64,000 nt of DNA, taken from NCBI GenBank assembly GCA_964628215.1, contig CAZVNF010000001.1, positions 8,555 through 72,554 on the forward strand, in the 5' to 3' direction. A model generated the notes under the pieces. The model saw only the letters and a list, made by a program, of their open reading frames with translations, was not told the DNA's origin and did no database searches. Source of the stretch: CAIVAT01 sp964628215 (GTDB lineage Bacteria; Bacteroidota; Bacteroidia; Bacteroidales; FEN-979). The translations under genes and the position numbers were made by a program. Below are positions 63,703 to 64,000 of this stretch, piece by piece. How positions within the stretch are numbered: position 1 is the stretch's first letter; every line of letters begins with the position of its first letter.

Positions 63703-63930
63703 ATGAAAAAGGTACGCAAACCCCTCATGTTTTCCCTGCTGATGCTCTGTTTCATGCTGGCTGCCCAAACAGGCATGGCTCAGGCTCCTCCGCCTCCTCC
63801 GTTAGAAAAGGGAACGAATACCAACAAAGCCCCGGGAGGCAATGCCCCCGTTGAAGGCGGGTTGTTCATTTCACTGGCCCTGGCTGCCGGTTTTGGCGCG
63901 TGGAAATGGCTGAAAAGGAAAGACGGATGA
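63703..63930 (+). CDS. Small exported protein with C-terminal GG-TM-basic tail
   Basis: A 75-residue protein with a signal peptide (to GMAQ), a proline run (APPPPPLEKG), a short linker, then APVEGGLFISLALAAGFGAW and a basic end KWLKRKDG. The tripartite tail (short motif, hydrophobic helix, basic cluster) recalls protein-sorting signals of the CTERM kind described in Bacteroidota. It lies 11 nt after the T9SS cargo gene. The mature region between signal and tail is only about 25 residues, so it may be a carrier or spacer peptide. Function unknown. Confidence 0.7.
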   Translation: MKKVRKPLMFSLLMLCFMLAAQTGMAQAPPPPPLEKGTNTNKAPGGNAPVEGGLFISLALAAGFGAWKWLKRKDG

Positions 63931-63951
63931 TCCATACAGGCAATTAAAACA

Positions 63952-64000
63952 ATGAAAACAATGAAAACAATGAAAACAATGAAAACAATGAAAACAATGA
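63952..64000 (+). CDS. Start of a gene beginning with a 9-bp tandem repeat (Met-Lys-Thr)n, truncated by the window
   Basis: From 63952 the unit ATGAAAACA is repeated five times and continues to the window edge. Read in frame it is Met-Lys-Thr repeated, so every unit supplies an in-frame ATG. MKT is a very common start of Bacteroidota signal peptides, which suggests the first codons of an exported protein's gene; which ATG is used cannot be told. If the frame does not continue beyond the window, this is only a simple repeat. Confidence 0.45.
   Translation, partial: MKTMKTMKTMKTMKTM

Noticed and set aside
1..64000. tRNA, rRNA or CRISPR loci
   Set aside because: I looked for cloverleaf-like and spacer-repeat patterns and saw none; the repeats present are palindromic or simple tandem ones without unique regular spacers.

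Overview
This window is a stretch of chromosome from an environmental, probably anaerobic member of the Bacteroidota. The evidence is a SusC/SusD pair, several proteins ending in type IX secretion (T9SS) sorting domains, promoter -7 boxes of the TAnnTTTG type, Bacteroidota-style intergenic palindromes, and an hgcAB mercury-methylation pair, which is confined to anaerobes. A run of 100 N at 2135-2234 is a scaffold join, and the same 55 bases stand on both sides of it.

Layout. 1-2056: end of a dCMP deaminase gene, a HigBA-type toxin-antitoxin pair and a TSUP permease. 2337-7748 (minus strand): a compact operon of an NtrC-type regulator, an Hpt phosphotransfer protein, a T9SS-exported M1 aminopeptidase and an amino acid permease. 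7836-10505: a secreted CotH-family protein and an aldo/keto reductase, the latter bracketed by inverted copies of a three-palindrome repeat. 10909-38472: a large polysaccharide utilization locus (PUL). It has a membrane-spanning propeller/Y_Y_Y/HTH regulator, SusC, SusD, a LamG lipoprotein, a duplicated surface binding protein, two GH144 enzymes, a GH3 beta-glucosidase, a large unassigned glycosidase-like protein, a GPH-type transporter with a big inserted domain, a cytoplasmic GH35 and a cytoplasmic GH94 phosphorylase. The family set fits beta-1,2-glucan: outside cleavage by GH144, trimming by GH3, import of sophoro-oligosaccharides, then phosphorolysis inside.

38478-41361 (minus): a FIST sensor protein with a hybrid histidine kinase. 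41487-43874: a large T9SS cargo protein. 44024-48483: enoyl-CoA hydratase, 3-hydroxyacyl-CoA dehydrogenase, thiolase and a nitronate monooxygenase-like flavoprotein, a beta-oxidation-type set. 48500-50266 (minus): arsC-hgcA-hgcB, an arsenate reductase tightly coupled to both mercury methylation genes, with an 18-bp palindrome just upstream of a good -7 box. 50390-52371 is a graveyard: a TolC remnant, an RND pump fragment and a gutted DUF4143 ATPase.

52708-61698 (plus) is the most original region. A TPR/TM/HTH regulator and a degenerate receiver protein precede two secreted channel-like proteins, a CruF-like integral membrane protein, an exported linalool dehydratase/isomerase (LinD) family protein, a CrtC/AttH-like lipoprotein and a glycine-rich lipoprotein. 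Three different terpenoid (de)hydratase-type families in one operon, mostly with export signals, suggest an extracytoplasmic terpenoid-transforming system. The window ends with a T9SS cargo gene broken by a one-base frameshift, a small protein with a C-terminal GG-TM-basic tail, and the start of a gene whose first codons are a 9-bp tandem repeat (Met-Lys-Thr)n.
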